A stretch of 64,000 bases of DNA from Mesostigma viride (GCA_009746045.1 RPFO01000022.1:3648678-3712677), one strand, 5' to 3'. Counted from the first letter of the stretch, positions 45,486-56,694 are shown. Program-made: numbers and translations. The notes: a model not told the origin generated them from the sequence alone.

Positions 45486-46526
45486 TTAACTAGACACCAC
45501 AAAAGTGGTGGTAGCCACATTGCAAGCATCCCTGAGGCATCAATAACAGAAGTTATGTACAACCCTCGGTAAATCTACGACTCGCCTCCCACCCGCGTTC
45601 TAACCTAGCTTCTGAAGAAGCAAGATATACAGTACTATAAGAAAGACCACCAAACTATAGGTCCACCCTCTTAGACTTCTTGCAAGATGGGAAATGATAC
45701 CAGAATATTGCTTCCATAAGTGGAGCGCCGACATGTACAATACCGTACGTCCGTCATGCATTTGAATCCATCATGCCAAAATCAAATTCACATGCCCCAA
45801 GTGGCAGCCCGGAGACAGCATCCTCGGCACCCCGGCATCCTTGAAACCTTGCCGCGGAGTCAACGTGCCGCACGGCAGCCGCTGCCATCACGGGTCTTGC
45901 CAACAATGTCAATGCAACATAGGGCCGGTTCACTTGTCTCACTAAATATCAATGAGACAGAAAATTGCCTCACTCAATATGGCTAGCACCAATGGCTACC
46001 GACAATGGAACCAACACGCCAAGCTCCTCCCGACTCCATCAGGGCAGCGTCCAACCCACGTCCACGCACTGCCACACAGCACAGTGGCCTGCCCTCCCTG
46101 CTCAGGCCAGCGCCACTTCCGGGGATCTGTGCCCCACCCCGCCCAACCCCGTGAAGGCGCACAGAGGATTTCACCCCTTGCCCAGGGAACTGCCCCTCTT
46201 CCCTTGTCCAGCGCAGGGGACCCATTGCCCGTCCACAACACCGATCGAATCCTTGACCACTGGAAAGGGCACACCGTAGCTGATCGCCATGGTCTAGGGT
46301 CAAGCAAAGGGCTAGGGTCAAGCCCATGCCCACCGTCAAGCCCTGTGGGGCCATCATCACTGGCGGCAGCAGCAGTCACAGGTCCAATACAACCCTGACC
46401 CCGGCCCGATGACCAGCGAGCCTCACTCCCCTACAAGCCACATGCAACAGGACGCAGCCGCCGCCGAGATGCCTGTGCTGTAACTGTGGTTGAAGCCTGT
46501 AATGGGGCGTGCCCTGCCGCCGCTTC
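45486..46526. other. Intergenic and 3' flank of VTC2
   Basis: No gene seen. The GC-rich open frames at 45.95-46.4 kb on both strands show no motif and probably reflect base composition. Confidence 0.45.
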
Positions 46527-48739
46527 TTAAAAGTCGCGCCCCCCATAGCTCCCCCCGCTGGACACCTCGCCGCCCTCCTCGTCGGACGATTCCCCTTGCT
46601 GCTGGCCCCCGTCAAAGCTGGCTGTCTCGACGCAGTCCATGACCACCTCCCGGAGCTGCTCAAACACCTCCTGCGAGACAGAGGCCTGCTCGAGCAACCT
46701 GCGCGCTTTCTCCTCGGTCGTGTGGTCATAGTCCGCACGACGCTTGAGCACGATGTGGCCGCTGATCTCCCAGCACGCAGGGTTGACCTGCATGTCGAGG
46801 ATGTCGTCCGGGACCTGCCGTGCGGCCTGGCGCGCCGCCAGACACTGCGGGAACAAGAACAGCCGGCACCCGCAGTCGGCCACGAGGAGGTTGAACGGCT
46901 GGTTGCTCGCGTTGAACTTGGCGCACACGGCGCCGACCAGGACCGACATGGCGAGGATATCGTCACCGACCTCGAAGACAAACCCCCGAACCGGGTAGTT
47001 GATGAGCTCCATGACGCGGACGCACGCGGCATCGCGCCACGACCGGGACCGCTTGGACCCGACCGCCACGGTCGGCCCCACCAGGGTGCCGGTGAGAGCA
47101 CGCTCCACCGGGAATGGGAGCGAGAGGTAGTATGCCTGGAAGTGCAGGTGGTTGATCGTCGCGTACGCGCCCATCGAGTTGAAGCCGACGCGGAAGTACG
47201 GGTTATTGCTCTCCATCGCGAGGTGGAGCGCCAGGTAGAGCGTGTCGGGCGTGAGCTGCTGCGGCAGGTTGTCGAGGACGCGTGGCACAAGGAGCACGTG
47301 CCCGTACTCGATCGGGGACACGTTGATGAGGACCACGTTGGGGCTGCTGTTGATCGGAGCGTAGCCGTGGTACTGCGTCGTTCCACTGCTGCTCTCCTCA
47401 AACCGGAAGAGCACCTCGACCTGGTTAGCCTTCTTGAAGTTGAACTTCTTCTCGTCAAACGGCTGGCAGACCTTGTCAACGGAGAATTCGGTGGGCCGCT
47501 TGGCGTTGTGCCGGCCCTCGTTGAGCTGGGCGATGAAGCCCATGGAGCCGGGTATGACTTTCGTCTCGCACGCGGAGACATCGTACCGGAACAACCCACG
47601 CGCCATGCGGTCCTCCCACTGTGGTAGGGTGTAGGGGCAGGAGGGGGCATAGGGTGAGGAGTCAAGGCAGAGTGGCAGAAGAGGTTAGTGAAGGGCCAGC
47701 GTAGCCGGGAATTAGGCGGGCGCACTTCTCGAGGGAGTAAATGCCGTACTCTGGTGTCAGGAGATCACATGCTTTAGTTTTCTTCTGTGTGGCACTACAG
47801 GGGGGGATAAGGGAGTGAGAAAACAGAAAGAGAAAAGTGCCGGGGCGAGAAAAACATGCAAGAGGCCATTTGCCAGGGGGGCGTATCCAGGGAGGGGACA
47901 TGAATGAAGGGAGAATACATGCATTTTTTAGGTTGCCATACTCTCAGGTGGCCATACTTTTTTCAAAAGGCAGTAATGCGCAGGACTTGGGAGACGAAGG
48001 TGAGAGATGCGCCAAACCCATAAAAACCTAGTTGAGTTGTGAGGTGGTTTAGGCAACGTCAAGAGGTGCCTGTAATGCAGAGCCCGTGGCGAGATGTAAC
48101 GCTGATGATGGAGCACATGCCCCCATCATAACACGATTGGGAAGGCTGCTAGAACAGGGATGGCAGTACAGAAAAGTAGCCACCTTCCCGGGTTACGTTG
48201 AAGCCAGAGTCAGAAAGAAGACGTGCACAAAACGTTCAGGGCTGGGGCATGATGCTCAGCTCTGATGCATACCTCTGCCAGCAGAACAGTGTCGAAAAGG
48301 CTTTTGTCCAGCTCGTCCGATGCAGTCAAGCAGTCACCCTTCCATTCGGGGGAGGAGCCGCCATCGCTTTTGTCTTGATCAGGGACGCGCTGGAGATCTT
48401 CAAATGCCCGGACGCGCTTACGGCTGACTTGCTGACGCCGGCGGAAGGCCAGCAACGGCATGCGTGAGGCTGCGCGGCAATAAAATTGCACACAGAAGTC
48501 ATTTCCATGTCAACCATCCGTGTACAGAAGCAAGGCGGGTAAAATGCTGAACGACAAGCACAAGGAGGCCGAGGGACAGGCCTTCAACAGATAATCCACC
48601 TACCTGGTACGCAGCAATTTCCCAGGCACTCCTTGCCGCACGCCTTAATGTCAGCTGGTGCGTCATTCTGGTTTAAACACAGTTGCGTGCCTACCCGCTT
48701 TAAAGCCCCAGGGGTTGGGCAACAGTTGGTGGTATTCAT
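46527..48739 (-). CDS. VTC2: GDP-L-galactose phosphorylase, 3 exons, about 474 aa
   Basis: Commits GDP-L-galactose to ascorbate synthesis by phosphorolysis to L-galactose-1-phosphate and GDP (Smirnoff-Wheeler pathway). Exons 48739-48604, 48469-48273 and 47618-46527; phases 1 and 0 fit. Exon 1 ends ACGKECLGNCCVPG, exon 2 gives PLLAF and DTVLLAE, and joining to exon 3 restores WEDRMARGLFRYDV, all plant VTC2 landmarks. Exon 3 carries IPGSMGFIAQLNEGRHNAKR, RPTEF, QPFDEKKFNF and the HIT-type catalytic INHLHFQAYYL (residues about 266-276), so the enzyme looks intact. Length is close to land-plant VTC2 (about 440). The start is uncertain: ATG 48739 is the nearest in-frame one, but an upstream exon may exist. 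Plant VTC2 mRNAs have a regulatory non-AUG upstream frame; I could not identify it here. No exon-edge copies found in its introns. Confidence 0.94.
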
Positions 48740-49865
48740 CGGCGTGGATATCACCCTAGAAATTATATGGTTATACACTTTCGAGGTTACCAAGGCAGCT
48801 ACAAAATTGTCCGTGAATTCAGGCAGATAACGGGTAGAGCGTCGAGAACTGGCAGTGTCAGTTTAAGTGCCACCAGCAGCCCTCACGAGATCTGTTGGAC
48901 AACCGCCTGCACTAATGCTCGCCCCTCGCCCACCCGAGCACCTCGAAGATGTTTTATTTAACTGGGCGCTAGGGCGGCGAGCCTGGACCGGGATGAACCT
49001 GTACAACGCCGTCTTCGCAGTCAAATGGAACGTACTGGCATTCGATATCCCCACCTCGCATGCGCACTGGCCGCGATCGCCTTGTGCTCAACGACAAACT
49101 ATGAACGACAATAACTGGTTCCTGTGCTTTTAATCTACAGACGACGCTCAGGCACCGAGGCACGGGCCACGGGCATTTGTCCTCCACCCGCGCAAAATCT
49201 ATACCTATCACTGTCATGATGCCCTCCCAGCCCGGCACCTGAAATGCGGAACATAAAAAAATCGGGTGCGGGATCGACCCGTCGATCAGCTGCCCCGATG
49301 CCTGCAGAATATCCACGTCAATTATGCCGCCTCCCGCCACGTTGACTGGACTCCCGGATTCCAGCAAATTTCGAACTGTCCAGACGGAGCCAGACGGGGA
49401 GGTGCTGTCATCACGTTAAGCTGGCAACTTTGGACGGCGCCACGCAGGACCTGTCGTGCGTCATTCACCACCAAAAGTTCCTTTGGCTGACAGCCGGCCA
49501 CATGACAGAGGACAATCTCTGCCGCCCATGTGCGGCGTGGGAATCAACACCAGCAACAACATGGCCGGAGGCTGTCAGCCAGCTTTACCGTTTCCTGAAT
49601 TCCGTGGACTGGAGGCGACGTTTCGTGGTCGCCTTCCGCACTGGACAGCCTTGTACAGCCAGGCTCGGGGCAGGTAGGCACGAAATTGGGACGAGATGCT
49701 TCCGCATCTGGCATGGACGAGAAAAGAAACATGGATCAACCCGACGCGAGGAACAGCCTGCTTCGCACAACCGGAAGGCTACACCTGTACGGCTGTACCA
49801 GCCTGGACCGTAGGCCCGGGCGTGTTAGCAATTAGCACACCTCAGAAGGTCGGTTTTCCCTTTCT
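48740..49865. other. VTC2 upstream region
   Basis: Likely 5' leader and promoter of VTC2. Minus-strand frame 49367-48969 and plus-strand frame 49430-49813 are open but unrecognised. Confidence 0.45.
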
Positions 49866-49880
49866 AGAGTTCTAGGTGAT
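49866..49880. repeat. LINE target-site duplication, left copy
   Basis: AGAGTTCTAGGTGAT, identical to 56539-56553. Confidence 0.92.
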
Positions 49881-49987
49881 TTCCGGTGAAATGGGTGTTA
49901 GTTTATTTCCATATAACAGTTAAGGTGACCCAGGTATGCCAAAAATAGCCTGAAATGCCTAGTTTTGCCTAAATTGGGGTGCCCGCA

Positions 49988-52900
49988 TTAATAAGGCGCG
50001 CCCTGCGACCAAGGTAGCCATTGTACTGTAGATATATCGTCATCCGGCATACGTGTAAAGACCTGGTTCATGCCCATGAGTGCATGGAAGACTTCCAGGG
50101 GGCTGGGGGTGTCATTGTTAGGGCCCGGGTCCCATACTTTGTGTTGTTCCGTCGCCAGGAGCCAGTAACGACGCATAGCCAGGTTCCAAGAGGAGATAAA
50201 CCGGCGGACCACGGCACCTCTCGTGTACGCGGCACGTAACGTGAATACGGTCTCGTTGCGAACTTGCCATATGGTGTGAAGCATCGTCGTGCGTAGCCAT
50301 ATCCATGCCATCTGGTTGGCTGTGAGGCTCGCGTCCCGTAATCCCGTGATGCCGAAAATAACCGTAGATAGTGTGACGGTGGTGGGGGGAGCTGTAATAG
50401 CCATCCACTTGGCCCATATACCCAGCAGCCATTGCCAAACCCCGGCGAGTTGGCAGTCCAGAAATCTGTGCTCAATTGTTTCATCTGGAAAGTTGCATAA
50501 GCACGCCGCCGCGTGGGAGTACCGGTGGTGCAATTGGGAATTGACCCCGATGGCCCGATGCATAAGCAGGTGCTGGACGTCGGTGGCCCGTTTGTCAACC
50601 AATGGGTGATCAACTGCCAAGGTAATGTTCTTGATCCAGGTGTAGCCCGGCCACTCGGGGTGCCAGCGCAGGCGACCCGGGTGCATCCTATGATTTTTAT
50701 GTAGAAGTAGCCGGTATCCCCAGTCTGCCGTGTACTCGAAAAGGCACTTCGTCATGGGGGTGCCGCCAGATGTGAGGACCCACCCAAATTCTAGCGGGTC
50801 TAGAGCAAGCGTGTCCAGTCGCCCTTTGCCAACATGTAGCCATGTGGTGTCGCGTATCACTGTGGTGGGGTCCAAGGGTAACATGCACGCCTGTGACAGT
50901 GACCACGGGACCACTCGAATGCGGTGACATTGAAATGCTGGAATGTAGGCGTACGATGTAATCAATTTGCCGAGAAGTCCTTGACCGTCGGGTGTCTCCT
51001 GGAGCAATTGTATGGTAACGCCCGTCGACGCGACCGCAACGATGCAGCCCTTATGTATGGGCGTGTCGCGATCCGGGTAATAGCTCACCCATTCCCCGAC
51101 TTGTAGGGGTTTGCGTGGGGTTGTCATGAGGGTATGCCATCCTGCGGGAATTGCTTGTAGAAGGTTGTCCCAAGCTGGTCGGCTGGGCATGTTTGCGATC
51201 CACGCACTGATTTCCGTGTATGTTAGGAGGCGATATCGGTCACCGTCAGCCGCGTATAAATCGATGATTCGCGTAACCGGCGGGTTGGCCGTCAAAAAGC
51301 CCTCATATGGGTTGCGGCCGCTTAAAACACCAAACACATTATGCTCACTATCGCGCAGCAAATCATTGAAATATAATGGTTGGCGTGCCACCTCTTCCCG
51401 CGTGGTAGGGTGAGCAATTCTGTCCGGTTTTAGGTTCTTATAACCTTTCCACATACGTGCCCAGTACCATGATAAGCCTTTATACGAAGTGAGCGCACAT
51501 GTAAGTATTGCTGCCCCCAAGTGCCATGATGTACCATTGTTGTGGGTATAGGTTGTGGCGAAAGCTTCTTGTGCCAACATACAACCAGGGTGTGCGTTTA
51601 CGCCTATGAAAGCGGTTAGGATCTGTTTGGTGTACACTGACCATAAGCGCCACTCCATATTATGTAAGCCCAAGCCTCCTTGAACCCATGGCATATAGGA
51701 CATGTCCCGATCGATCCATCCCGGCACCGTGTGTGTTATGATACCCTGCTGTTTCCAAACAAAATTGCTGCCGATTCGTTGGATGATCTTGGTGGTGTAC
51801 TCGTTAGGTGGGTGACCTTGGCAGTAGTAGAGCACTTTGGAGAATAACATTTGGTTGGTGATGAGGACCCTGCCCCGTAGGCTGAGACGGGGAACCGCTG
51901 CCCATCTTGATGCCGCTTGGAGCATGCCTGTGAGTTTGCCACTGTGTGTTGTGTTGTCATACAAAAAGGTGGGGTGTTCAGCAAGACGTCCATCCATAGT
52001 GCAACCGATAGGGCAGTTGTGTAATAGGTGGTGACCGTCTGGCTGGACCCATGTCACAGGCAGATTAGGGAGTGATAAGCGGGGGGAGGATCCTCTCCCG
52101 ATGTGCAGCCCCGTGGACTTTTGCACGTTACACCGCTGTTGAGAGGCCATAGAGTATGTCGTGATATTCTCCATGATAGCATGCACATCGGTAGTGGAGG
52201 TGCAGACATTAGTGGTGTCATCAACATAAGCAGTTTGGAACAAACCTCGCGGTTTACCTTGGATGGGGAAGCCCCTGATCCTGTTGTCGCGAGCGTGCAA
52301 AAAGAACAGCCCGGCATGCGCAAGAAGAAACAGGAGCGGGGACATGCAGTCGCCTTGTGGGAGTGACCTAGAGCTAGTGCCTGTGCGTGAGAAGTGCCCG
52401 TTTAGGAGTAGGGTCCATGAGAGCGATTGAATCATACCGATGGTGACATGCGTGAAAGTGCCACCAAATCCGAAACCGCGCAATGTCTTCTCAAGGTAGT
52501 CCCAACACATGCGGTCAAAAGCTTTTTTGAAATCCCAGAATAGTATGATGCCGAGTATGTTGTGGCGCCACGCTTTTTCCACTATGTCCATAAGCATGGT
52601 AATGCTATCGTTTATGTGTAGGTTAGCGCGGAAGCCGACTTGTTCCGGACCGATTAGGTCGTCGAGTACTGTGTAAATGCGTAGTTGTAGTATTTTACTG
52701 ATGATTTTGTACGCAACCGTGAGTAGTCGTATGGGACGGTAGTTTTGCCATTGAGTTTTAGACCCCTTTTTAAATATGAGGATTAGTGCGGTTTCTGCCC
52801 AGTTGCCAGGGACGATACCTGTGCGCCATACTTCGAGGACGCATTTGTAAAAGCCGGCAGAAAGGTCGGGCCAAAACTTCCTCCAAAATTCTACAGGGAT

Positions 52901-54394
52901 GCCGTCCACTCCGGGTGCACTACCGAGTTTGATTTTGAGCATAGCAGCCTGTGTCTCAGCTTGTGTGGGTGTCTGATCTAGTTCTTGCTGCTGCGTGGTG
53001 GTGAGGCGCCGTGGTATCGCCTGAAGGACTTGGTGGATAGCTTGAGGTGCTTGAGGGTGCGGTTTACTTCGGAATAGCTTCGTAAAATATTGATGACCGC
53101 TGTTTAGTATGGAATGGGTGTCGGTGTGGATGCCCTGGTCGTCGTGAATTTCAGTTATCAGCGTGTGTGTTCGTTGCTTCGGGAGGAGTGCAAAATATTC
53201 TTTATTCATTTTTTCCCCCGTTGTGTGCCACCAAAGGTTTTCCGCATCTATGGCGTTAGCGTGTCTTTCGTATCGTAGTTTGTCCAAGGCTAGCTGGGCT
53301 TGTTGCATTTTCGCCATGTCATAAGTAGTGAGTGTTTGCTTAAGTTGTAGACGATTGACAATACGTTCGTAACATCGGTATTCATGGCCTTTCTGTTGTC
53401 TAAGCTCAGCAGTGTATTTCTTAGAAAGTTGCAGTACATGTTGTAGGCCGGCTTGCATCCATCGACAATGATCGGTATAGTGAGGGATGCTGGCCACCCA
53501 CTCTCGCCAAAAAGCTTTTACTTGAGCCGTGAATGTTTGATCCCTCAATAAGTCTCGGTTGAAGCGGGGGATACCGGGTCCCCGCGTCGGTGGGGTGTGG
53601 TGCGTTAAGGTGATAATACAAGGGTAGTGGTCCGAAAGAGTGATAGAGCGATCTACCCTAGCATGACATACAAGGTCCGCCCAAGCGTGCGTGGCATAGA
53701 TTCTGTCTAGACGGCGTGTGATGCGGTGACCGTCGCGTGTTGCAAGCCAAGTGTGGTCGTTGTCCCTGGAGCGCAGTAGGTCGTGTAGGTTAAGCTCTAG
53801 TAGCTGTTCGTGAAAGGGGTTTGTACGTGATTGAGGGTGCGCCGCCATGTCTAGATTGAAATCACCCATCAATATGACCTCCAGGCCGTGGGAAATAATG
53901 GCGTGGATCATCTGAAACATGTCTTTGAAAAAATTATGTTGTTCAGCTGGGTCGGTTGGGGCGTAAATTGAAAGAAGGTACCCCTGCTTGCTACCCCAGG
54001 TGATGTGCTGTCGTACCCAGCGGCCTTGCCATTGAGCCGCCGCCGTATCTACCGGTTGGGACCAAGTGTGGCAGGTGAGGTGTGAGGAAGCCGTTTTACG
54101 GTATTGAATCAAAGCTGTGCCCCCCTGGGTTCCTCGCGCCCAAGCCCATCGACTCTCACTATTAGGAGCTAGTGCTCTCACTGCTTTGTTGGCCGTGACC
54201 CCGGGGCCTTGAATTTTATGCTCTTGCAGGCCCAGCCAGATCTCATGGGCTGGGCCGCCGTAGCCCTGCAGTAATGATGCGAGGTGAAGGGTTAATTGCT
54301 TGATACGAGTAGTATTGGGAATGCCATTAGCAGTACGTACTCCATAGCTATTGAGACCACGTACATTCCATGATACTATGGTGAGTTGGCTCAT
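49988..54394 (-). CDS. LINE ORF2: endonuclease-reverse transcriptase, 1,468 aa
   Basis: Nicks target DNA and reverse-transcribes LINE RNA at the nick. ATG 54394, stop TAA 49988. Apurinic-type endonuclease at residues 1-250 with all catalytic blocks: VSWNVRGLN, LQEHKI, LMGDFNLDM, RLDRIYATHAW, SDHYPCI. Reverse transcriptase at about 480-780: APGVDGIPVEFW, NYRPIRLLTVAYKIISKIL, GFRANLHINDS, FWDFKKAFDR, LPQGDCMSPLL and the active site YVDD. A C-terminal Cys/His segment (AACLCNFPDETIEHRFLDC) matches the zf-RVT domain of plant and algal L1-type LINEs. No RNase H domain was recognised. The reading frame starts 27 bp after the ORF1 stop, so translation may rely on reinitiation. Confidence 0.96.
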   Translation of the reverse strand: MSQLTIVSWNVRGLNSYGVRTANGIPNTTRIKQLTLHLASLLQGYGGPAHEIWLGLQEHKIQGPGVTANKAVRALAPNSESRWAWARGTQGGTALIQYRKTASSHLTCHTWSQPVDTAAAQWQGRWVRQHITWGSKQGYLLSIYAPTDPAEQHNFFKDMFQMIHAIISHGLEVILMGDFNLDMAAHPQSRTNPFHEQLLELNLHDLLRSRDNDHTWLATRDGHRITRRLDRIYATHAWADLVCHARVDRSITLSDHYPCIITLTHHTPPTRGPGIPRFNRDLLRDQTFTAQVKAFWREWVASIPHYTDHCRWMQAGLQHVLQLSKKYTAELRQQKGHEYRCYERIVNRLQLKQTLTTYDMAKMQQAQLALDKLRYERHANAIDAENLWWHTTGEKMNKEYFALLPKQRTHTLITEIHDDQGIHTDTHSILNSGHQYFTKLFRSKPHPQAPQAIHQVLQAIPRRLTTTQQQELDQTPTQAETQAAMLKIKLGSAPGVDGIPVEFWRKFWPDLSAGFYKCVLEVWRTGIVPGNWAETALILIFKKGSKTQWQNYRPIRLLTVAYKIISKILQLRIYTVLDDLIGPEQVGFRANLHINDSITMLMDIVEKAWRHNILGIILFWDFKKAFDRMCWDYLEKTLRGFGFGGTFTHVTIGMIQSLSWTLLLNGHFSRTGTSSRSLPQGDCMSPLLFLLAHAGLFFLHARDNRIRGFPIQGKPRGLFQTAYVDDTTNVCTSTTDVHAIMENITTYSMASQQRCNVQKSTGLHIGRGSSPRLSLPNLPVTWVQPDGHHLLHNCPIGCTMDGRLAEHPTFLYDNTTHSGKLTGMLQAASRWAAVPRLSLRGRVLITNQMLFSKVLYYCQGHPPNEYTTKIIQRIGSNFVWKQQGIITHTVPGWIDRDMSYMPWVQGGLGLHNMEWRLWSVYTKQILTAFIGVNAHPGCMLAQEAFATTYTHNNGTSWHLGAAILTCALTSYKGLSWYWARMWKGYKNLKPDRIAHPTTREEVARQPLYFNDLLRDSEHNVFGVLSGRNPYEGFLTANPPVTRIIDLYAADGDRYRLLTYTEISAWIANMPSRPAWDNLLQAIPAGWHTLMTTPRKPLQVGEWVSYYPDRDTPIHKGCIVAVASTGVTIQLLQETPDGQGLLGKLITSYAYIPAFQCHRIRVVPWSLSQACMLPLDPTTVIRDTTWLHVGKGRLDTLALDPLEFGWVLTSGGTPMTKCLFEYTADWGYRLLLHKNHRMHPGRLRWHPEWPGYTWIKNITLAVDHPLVDKRATDVQHLLMHRAIGVNSQLHHRYSHAAACLCNFPDETIEHRFLDCQLAGVWQWLLGIWAKWMAITAPPTTVTLSTVIFGITGLRDASLTANQMAWIWLRTTMLHTIWQVRNETVFTLRAAYTRGAVVRRFISSWNLAMRRYWLLATEQHKVWDPGPNNDTPSPLEVFHALMGMNQVFTRMPDDDISTVQWLPWSQGAPY

Positions 54395-54421
54395 GTTAGT
54401 GGCGTATCAGGCAGGTCTTAC

Positions 54422-56068
54422 CTAGTCACGGTGGGCGCGGCCGCCACGTCCGTTGCGTCCGGCGCCGCCACGGATGTCCAGGCCGGTGTTGTGAGTGACC
54501 CCGGTGGCTGCCGGCCGGGCGCGCTTAGTTCCTTGCCCCGGCGCCTCCGTGTCCATGTGTTCCCCGATCTCGTCCCCCTCCTCAAGATTCTCCGGTAGGC
54601 TGAGCTCTGCCCCGTTGGCGGCGTTGGGAATGTGCAGCGGCGATCCCGGTGGCTCGGTGTCCGCGGTTGGCTGGTCCTTGCGGCGGACAGGCCTGTACTG
54701 TGGCCAGGGGGTGCTGCTGCCCTCGAAAAGTTGCTTCTTGGACGTTAGTAGCCATCGCCCGGCCGCATCCGGTATCTTGCCCGTGTCATCTGGCTGGTAT
54801 GTGCCTGGGAGGAGGATCTTCACTAGGTCAATTCCCCTCCTGGGACCCCCATTCTCAACGTGGGCCATGTGAAGGGTGGGGGTTTCCGGGTTGAGTGTGA
54901 CCAGTGGGTTCAGCGCCAGGCTGTCAATGTGCATCTGCGCGTCGGTCCAGAAGTCGAGTGGGCGTTGTGTTTTGTACCCACGAGGTTCCCAGACGTACAG
55001 GTAGGGTTCGTTGGCCTCGTTGAGCGGGCAGAAAATGGAGTCCTCGTTGCCGGTTGAGGTGATGAGAAGGTGGAGCTTGAGGGCAATCCTTGCCCCCGCC
55101 GGCATACCCAGGTCGTGACAGACCCTCCAGTCGGCCAGTCCGTTCCAGAGGAAGCGGTTGATATCCTCTCCCATGGTTGTGTTCCGGCTGCCGTTGGGAT
55201 CCTGGGCATTATCGGGGCGCGGTGTGGGGCCGAGGTTGGCATGAGCCATGCGGTCCTTCTTAGCCCTGTTAGCCGTGGACCTGTGCGGGCAGTCCTTAGG
55301 CTCATGTTCCCGGCTCCTCATGCAGCTGGTGCACACCGGGCGCTCCATGTCGATCTGCGTGGTGATCTTGTGGTTGCTGGCGATCTTGCCGGAGTTGTCG
55401 TGAGTTTGCACCGTGATGATGTCCGGAATGCAGCGGGGCCCATCCTCCGAGTAGCCGCCCGGCATGCCGTAGATCAGGTTTAGACCGTCTCCTGTAAGCC
55501 CACGTGCCGGGTCGAAGTTGGGTGTGAACCCCATGGCTGCGGAGTTCACCTTGATTTCTTCTTTTGCGGCCCGTGATGCTTTGCCTTGAACGGATTCCTC
55601 GTAGAGCGCCGGGTTCGACGGCGTGCCCCAGGGTCTGATAAGCATAGGTATCACCGCAATGTCGCGTGTTTCTGCCGGTAAGTGCGACAGAGTGAGGGTG
55701 AATTCGGCACCACTGTACTCGGGCTGGTACTTGTGAAGCCGGAAGACCTTGGGGCCCACCATGATGGACGGGTTGCCCTTGCCGTGGACGTAAGCTTTAA
55801 GAACTGCCTCAGCAGCTTCTGCGGATGGGAAGCGTACATGGAAGTTTGGTTGGTTTTTTACGCCGCCCACTATTATACCGCCCCGCTCGGCCATCAGCTT
55901 CCTCAGCTCATTCCTGTCAGAGACCGAAGCATCCATGCCGTGTAGGATGATGACCAAGATTTTCTCTGTAGATGCTTGAAGCGCAGCTTTCAATTCAGGG
56001 GACGGTGGAACTTTGCCATGGACAAGGTCGGTGTGGCTCATGGCGTACGGGGCCTGCGGGGCAACCAT
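54422..56068 (-). CDS. LINE ORF1: RNA-binding protein, about 548 aa
   Basis: Expected to bind LINE RNA as chaperone and form the ribonucleoprotein with ORF2. The frame is open to 56089, but the first ATG is 56068 (MVAPQAPYAMSH). Residues about 50-130 alternate hydrophobic and charged residues (ILVIILHGMDA, FHVRFPSAEAAEAVLKAY) as in an RRM-like fold. A single Cys/His cluster CTSCMRSREHEPKDCPH at about 275-290 resembles the zinc knuckle of plant LINE ORF1 proteins. The C-terminus is Gly/Arg-rich (GGAGRNGRGGRAHRD), an RGG-like RNA-binding tail. Confidence 0.88.
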   Translation of the reverse strand: MVAPQAPYAMSHTDLVHGKVPPSPELKAALQASTEKILVIILHGMDASVSDRNELRKLMAERGGIIVGGVKNQPNFHVRFPSAEAAEAVLKAYVHGKGNPSIMVGPKVFRLHKYQPEYSGAEFTLTLSHLPAETRDIAVIPMLIRPWGTPSNPALYEESVQGKASRAAKEEIKVNSAAMGFTPNFDPARGLTGDGLNLIYGMPGGYSEDGPRCIPDIITVQTHDNSGKIASNHKITTQIDMERPVCTSCMRSREHEPKDCPHRSTANRAKKDRMAHANLGPTPRPDNAQDPNGSRNTTMGEDINRFLWNGLADWRVCHDLGMPAGARIALKLHLLITSTGNEDSIFCPLNEANEPYLYVWEPRGYKTQRPLDFWTDAQMHIDSLALNPLVTLNPETPTLHMAHVENGGPRRGIDLVKILLPGTYQPDDTGKIPDAAGRWLLTSKKQLFEGSSTPWPQYRPVRRKDQPTADTEPPGSPLHIPNAANGAELSLPENLEEGDEIGEHMDTEAPGQGTKRARPAATGVTHNTGLDIRGGAGRNGRGGRAHRD

Positions 56069-56538
56069 GGAAAAGCGCAGACAAACCACAAACGAGGAAG
56101 AATGTCAGTGTCGGGTGGTGGTGGGGTGCCGGAATTGAGCTGATGGGTGATGACCATGGGTGGAAGCCTCATTGCCTTGCCGTGTCTAGCAATGACGGCA
56201 GATCTCAGGGGGGGGTTTCTAGGCGAAGTCGAATCGCCAGGGAAGGCGTTAGTGGTTCCTCCACTAAACCGCCAGTGCATGGTAATTCCGTAACCAGGGG
56301 TTAAAGTGTGTCGTCCGCACCTGCGGTAAGGGGGTATTTGCATAGTCAGGAAACCCAGCTGTCCCAGCACCTGCCGGGTATGCACTGACCATAGCTTGTA
56401 CCGTCCTACGAACAGCACTTTACCCGTAATCCAACCGCAATCCGGGCTAGCCGTCATGAGAACAATGTGGTTTGCAGGTGCTTACGTACCCACGTAAGAC
56501 AGCCTGTGACCGACATGGACCGCATGGCGGCTAGCCTC

Positions 56539-56553
56539 AGAGTTCTAGGTGAT
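56539..56553. repeat. LINE target-site duplication, right copy
   Basis: AGAGTTCTAGGTGAT, identical to 49866-49880. Confidence 0.92.
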
Positions 56554-56694
56554 CACGGCGGCGCTTTGAAATGCAGTGCCCACCACAAGTCCACAACTCA
56601 AACCAGGTGTTGACAGTTGAAACTTGAAACCAAGTCACGTGCCAAGTTTGGGAAGGCCACGTACGCAGCGCTCGATCGCCATTCTGATTGATCA

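Larger units (their letters stand above)
49881..56538 (-). mobile_element. Full-length L1-type LINE, 6,658 bp
   Basis: Bounded by a perfect 15-bp target duplication. Order on the minus strand: about 470 bp 5' leader, ORF1, 27-bp gap, ORF2, 107-bp 3' UTR ending CACCCATTTCACCGGAA with no poly(A) tail. Both frames are open and all key motifs are present, so the copy looks young and possibly active. Confidence 0.94.

Noticed and set aside
46376-47725. 449-codon minus-strand frame overlapping VTC2 and 372-codon frame on the plus strand
   Set aside because: Shadows of the GC-rich VTC2 exon in other phases; only the frame with RGLFRYDV and HLHFQAYYL has homology.
50068-50613. 181-codon frame inside LINE ORF2
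   Set aside because: Out-of-frame shadow of the ORF2 C-terminus.
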